Source: Candidatus Corynebacterium faecipullorum (GTDB taxonomy: Bacteria; Actinomycetota; Actinomycetes; Mycobacteriales; Mycobacteriaceae). From it: a stretch of DNA of 6,550 bases. How positions within the stretch are numbered: position 1 is the stretch's first letter; every line of letters begins with the position of its first letter. A program made the position numbers and the translations under genes. Shown piece after piece: positions 4,042 to 6,550 of this stretch. Where the stretch lies: contig DXEO01000153.1 of the NCBI GenBank assembly GCA_019114925.1, positions 1 through 6,550 of the forward strand. Direction: 5' to 3'. The notes under the pieces are model-generated. The model was not told the origin of the DNA. It did not search any database and saw nothing but the letters and a program-made list of their open reading frames with translations.

Positions 4042-6228
4042 CTAGTTGTTGAGGGGCTTGCGGGTCGCAGCCATGTGCTTGGCGCGCTCCACGTTGGCCG
4101 GCAGGAGGACCAGCGGCACGTCGAATTCCACTTCGCGCTCGCAGAACTCGGTGAAGCTCAGCGAGTCGGATCCGGTGTACATCTTGGCGAGCTTGGCCAC
4201 GATAACGTGGTCGTTCTCGGTGGTGCCGTCGATGGGCCAGTCACGGTCCAAGGCGGGGGAACCGGAGTACATCTCGATAGATGTATCGGCGGGCGGGGTG
4301 TAGGAGCCCGCCAAGTCGCTGGCCTCCTCCAGAGCGCGGGCGAGGACGTGGTCGAAGGACATGAGCACGACGTCATCCGAGGACAAGAAGCCAGCCTTCT
4401 GGGCTTCGAAAGCAGAAGAGAAGTTGCGCGCCGAGGCAATGAAGTCGAAGGCCTTCTGGTGATAGTCTTCGACGCCGGCCGCCTTGAGGCGCTCCAGCGA
4501 GGAGATGGTTCCCGTCCATCCGGGGTAGAGACCCACGGTGCGCTCCGGGAAACCGAGGCGCGTATCGGCGTGAGCAACGATTCGGTCGCAGGCCAAAGCG
4601 GTTTCGAAGCCGCCGCCCAGAGCAACGCCCCGCACAGCCGCCACTACGGGAACTGGGGCGAACTTGAGCGCACGCAGGGTTTCCGAGCCATCCGCAATCA
4701 AGGATTCGACGCGCGAAGCGGAACCCGATTCACCCGCAGCCGCAATGGAAGCGAGGTCAGCACCCGCGCTGAAGACCGGCTTGTCGTTGCCAATGACCAG
4801 TGCGACGAGATTCGCCGAGGACACAGCGTCGAGGGCGGCGCGAATAACTTCGAGGGCAGGGGTTGGCAAGGAATTCATCGGCGTATGCAGGTCGATAATG
4901 CCGATGCGCCCAGCAGACGTGGACACCGCGTGCACCGCGCCCGCCTCCAGAGAAACGATGGTCTCAGTATCAAGAGAAGCCAGCGTTACGACGCCCTCTC
5001 GCGGCGCGAGCTCCTGGCGCGAACCAGTCGAGGAAAGCACCGAGCCCTCGCCATAAAAGCCACCCGCCTGAGCAGCGGCCGAGACCAGGGACGGAACGTC
5101 TGGGCCATAAGCGGAGGCGACGTGGTCGATGCCGATGGCGTCGGCAAGCGCGAAGATGCCCTTCTTCCAACCGAAGCCTAAGGTCAGTCCCTCGTCGATG
5201 AGGCCCACATGCTCCGCGATGGAGGGCGCTACCTCGCAGCAGTAGGCCAGCGTGTCGAGGAAGACCGCGCGGGCGAAGCGGCCGCCGGGGGAGTCAGTGT
5301 CCATGACCTCGCGGGGATCCTTGAGGCCCACGACGGGATCGGACAACGTTGAGCGGGGTACATACTCATAGCCCTCAGAAATGACCTCGTTACGGCCCCG
5401 GTAGAAGCCGCCCTCACCGGTGCGGCCGGTCAGCCCCCGAGAAACGAGTCCTTCGATGAAGGGATCATCCCCGAGGGGGACGTCAAGAAGCGGATCGCCC
5501 GCCGGCAGGGCCGTCTCCAGCGACTTCCAAATGGGCTTGACCAGCTGCAATCCGATGTAATCAAGCAGCCCGAAAATCCCGGTGCGGGGGATGCCGAAGG
5601 CGCGGCCGAAGGCGGCGTCCGCAAGCTCGTAGCTCACATCGAACTCACGGGCGCGGGCCACGCCAGCGGCCATCCAGTAGCAGCCCACGCGGTTGGCAAT
5701 AAAGCCCGGGGTGTCGCGGCACTCAAGAGCAATTTTGCCCAGGGTTTGCTCGATGGTCGTGCGCAAAGCAGCTTCCGTCGAGCCAGTCGCGATGAGTTCT
5801 ACTAGGCGCATGACCTTCGGCGGGTTAAAGAAGTGAGTGATAGCGAACTTATCGCGGCGGGCTTCCGGCACACCTTCAAGCAGGGAAGCCAGCGGCAGGG
5901 TAGAGGTATTCGAACTCAACAGAGCGTCCGCGGGTAAATAAGGCTCAATGGCCTGATAGAGCGAATGCTTGGCGGCCAGGTCCTCGAAGATGGCCTCGAT
6001 GACCCACTCGCGGTCCGCCAGCAGGGCGTAGTCATCGCTGGCGCGCACGCGCTCGGCAAATTCCGGCAGGTGGAAGCCCTTGCGCTTGAGCTGGATCTCG
6101 ACGCCCCTCTGGGCCCCCTCCGCGTCCTGGTCCAGCAGCACGACGTCCATGCCTGCCGACGCACACAGCGCCGCAATGCCAGAACCCATCGAACCCGCGC
6201 CGATAACGGCAATCTTGGTGATGCTCAT
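4042..6228 (-). CDS. Bifunctional 3-hydroxyacyl-CoA dehydrogenase / enoyl-CoA hydratase (FadN-like domain order)
   Basis: A 728-residue cytoplasmic protein expected to perform steps two and three of beta-oxidation: hydration of 2-enoyl-CoA, then NAD-dependent oxidation of the 3-hydroxyacyl-CoA. Residues 1-180 are the NAD-binding domain with GAGSMGSG 10-17, SSNTST 105-110, His132 in THFFNPP, Glu144 in RLVELI (the His-Glu pair) and Asn179 in FIANRV. Residues about 182-400 are the helical 3-hydroxyacyl-CoA dehydrogenase C-domain repeats. Residues about 420-615 are a crotonase domain: FSAGAD 486-491, GVALGGGFE with Glu542, and FPE with Glu562, so both hydratase glutamates are kept. The dehydrogenase precedes the hydratase, as in Bacillus FadN and opposite to E. 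coli FadB. The ATG at 6228 directly abuts the thiolase TAA, with GGAG (6240-6237) eight bases upstream inside that gene, so the two are co-transcribed and probably translationally coupled. Confidence 0.95.
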   Translation of the reverse strand: MSITKIAVIGAGSMGSGIAALCASAGMDVVLLDQDAEGAQRGVEIQLKRKGFHLPEFAERVRASDDYALLADREWVIEAIFEDLAAKHSLYQAIEPYLPADALLSSNTSTLPLASLLEGVPEARRDKFAITHFFNPPKVMRLVELIATGSTEAALRTTIEQTLGKIALECRDTPGFIANRVGCYWMAAGVARAREFDVSYELADAAFGRAFGIPRTGIFGLLDYIGLQLVKPIWKSLETALPAGDPLLDVPLGDDPFIEGLVSRGLTGRTGEGGFYRGRNEVISEGYEYVPRSTLSDPVVGLKDPREVMDTDSPGGRFARAVFLDTLAYCCEVAPSIAEHVGLIDEGLTLGFGWKKGIFALADAIGIDHVASAYGPDVPSLVSAAAQAGGFYGEGSVLSSTGSRQELAPREGVVTLASLDTETIVSLEAGAVHAVSTSAGRIGIIDLHTPMNSLPTPALEVIRAALDAVSSANLVALVIGNDKPVFSAGADLASIAAAGESGSASRVESLIADGSETLRALKFAPVPVVAAVRGVALGGGFETALACDRIVAHADTRLGFPERTVGLYPGWTGTISSLERLKAAGVEDYHQKAFDFIASARNFSSAFEAQKAGFLSSDDVVLMSFDHVLARALEEASDLAGSYTPPADTSIEMYSGSPALDRDWPIDGTTENDHVIVAKLAKMYTGSDSLSFTEFCEREVEFDVPLVLLPANVERAKHMAATRKPLNN

Positions 6229-6550
6229 TTACTTCGCTCCATTCTCAATAATCATGGCGATTCCCTGACCGCCGCCGATGCACATGGTGACCAGGCCATA
6301 GCGCTTAGCCTCGCGGCGCAGCGCATAAGCCAGCTTGGTCAGCAGGATGATGCCCGTCGCGCCAACCGGGTGGCCGTGCGCGACGGCACCGCCATAGATA
6401 TTCGTCTTCGCCGGGTCGAAGCCCAGCTGGTCCTGCACGGCGATGGCCTGGGCGGCGAAGGCCTCGTTGGACTCGATGAGGTCGATATCCTCCAAGCTTA
6501 GGCCGGCCTTCTCCAAAGCCTTCGGGACCGCGGCAACCGGGCCAATACCC
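6229..6550 (-). CDS. fadA: Acetyl-CoA acyltransferase (thiolase), C-terminal part, cut by window edge
   Basis: The frame is open from the window edge to TAA at 6231-6229, giving about 106 residues of a protein usually near 390-400. It carries the thiolase C-terminal signature: ESNEAFAAQAIAV (NEAF motif), GGAVAHGHPVGATG with the active-site His, and CIGGGQGIAM with the second catalytic Cys. The N-terminal nucleophilic Cys lies outside the window. The enzyme should cleave 3-ketoacyl-CoA with CoA, releasing acetyl-CoA, the last step of beta-oxidation. A TTG at 6516 could be taken as a start, but in-frame thiolase sequence (GIGPVAAVPKALE) continues upstream of it, so the gene is truncated only by the window. 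It is the promoter-proximal partner of the FadN-like gene. The FadA assignment rests on that pairing; AtoB-type specificity is not excluded. Confidence 0.93.
   Translation of the reverse strand, partial: GIGPVAAVPKALEKAGLSLEDIDLIESNEAFAAQAIAVQDQLGFDPAKTNIYGGAVAHGHPVGATGIILLTKLAYALRREAKRYGLVTMCIGGGQGIAMIIENGAK
6237..6240 (-). promoter_or_regulatory. Ribosome binding site of the FadN-like gene, inside the thiolase 3' end
   Basis: The - strand reads GGAGCGAAG-TAA-ATG. The GGAG lies eight bases before the ATG at 6228, within the last thiolase codons, which supports this start and coupled translation. Confidence 0.75.

Noticed and set aside
4075..5181. 368-codon open frame on the + strand opposite the FadN-like gene
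   Set aside because: The sense strand encodes intact hydratase and dehydrogenase motifs over this span. The antisense product is Gly/Arg/His rich with no family resemblance, as expected in high-G+C genes.

Overview
The window looks like a chromosomal segment from a high-G+C Gram-positive actinobacterium, most likely a Corynebacterium. The grounds are about 60-65% G+C in the core genes, a corynebacterial-type extended -10 (GnTAnAnT) before the TetR gene, a partial protein resembling a cysteine-bearing actinobacterial secreted family, and a beta-oxidation gene set. The genus is an inference; no rRNA or other marker is present.

Layout: (1) 1-286, + strand, the 3' end of an unrecognised, probably exported protein. 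Its TAG stop shares the palindrome CTAG with the TAG stop of the convergent next gene. (2) 283-840, - strand, a TetR-family repressor. (3) 841-1069, a divergent promoter region with candidate -10/-35 boxes, palindromes and a 10-bp tandem repeat. (4) 1070-2245, + strand, an acyl-CoA dehydrogenase of the glutaryl-CoA dehydrogenase/ACX4-like clade. (5) 2246-2730, a 485-bp noncoding stretch made largely of repeats: a 26-bp-period array that decays with distance, then a palindromic element (copy A) with an internal 28-bp perfect tandem duplication. (6) 2731-3696, + strand, an isolated gene of about 51% G+C for an AbiEi-like/DUF559 protein with a PD-(D/E)XK-like C-terminus. (7) 3697-4041, a second diverged palindromic element (copy B), then an intrinsic terminator serving the - strand. 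(8) 4042-6228, - strand, a bifunctional 3-hydroxyacyl-CoA dehydrogenase/enoyl-CoA hydratase with the FadN-type domain order. (9) 6229-6550, - strand, the C-terminal part of a thiolase, cut by the window edge. Thiolase and FadN-like genes join with no gap (TAAATG).

Together the dehydrogenase, hydratase/hydroxyacyl dehydrogenase and thiolase cover all four steps of a beta-oxidation turn. The TetR gene, divergent from the acyl-CoA dehydrogenase, is the natural candidate for its acyl-CoA-responsive repressor. The most unusual part is 2252-3851: a lower-G+C possible nuclease gene bracketed closely by two related palindromic repeats and placed between the convergent ends of the catabolic genes. This looks like an acquired insertion. 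I found no CRISPR array, transposase, tRNA or rRNA.
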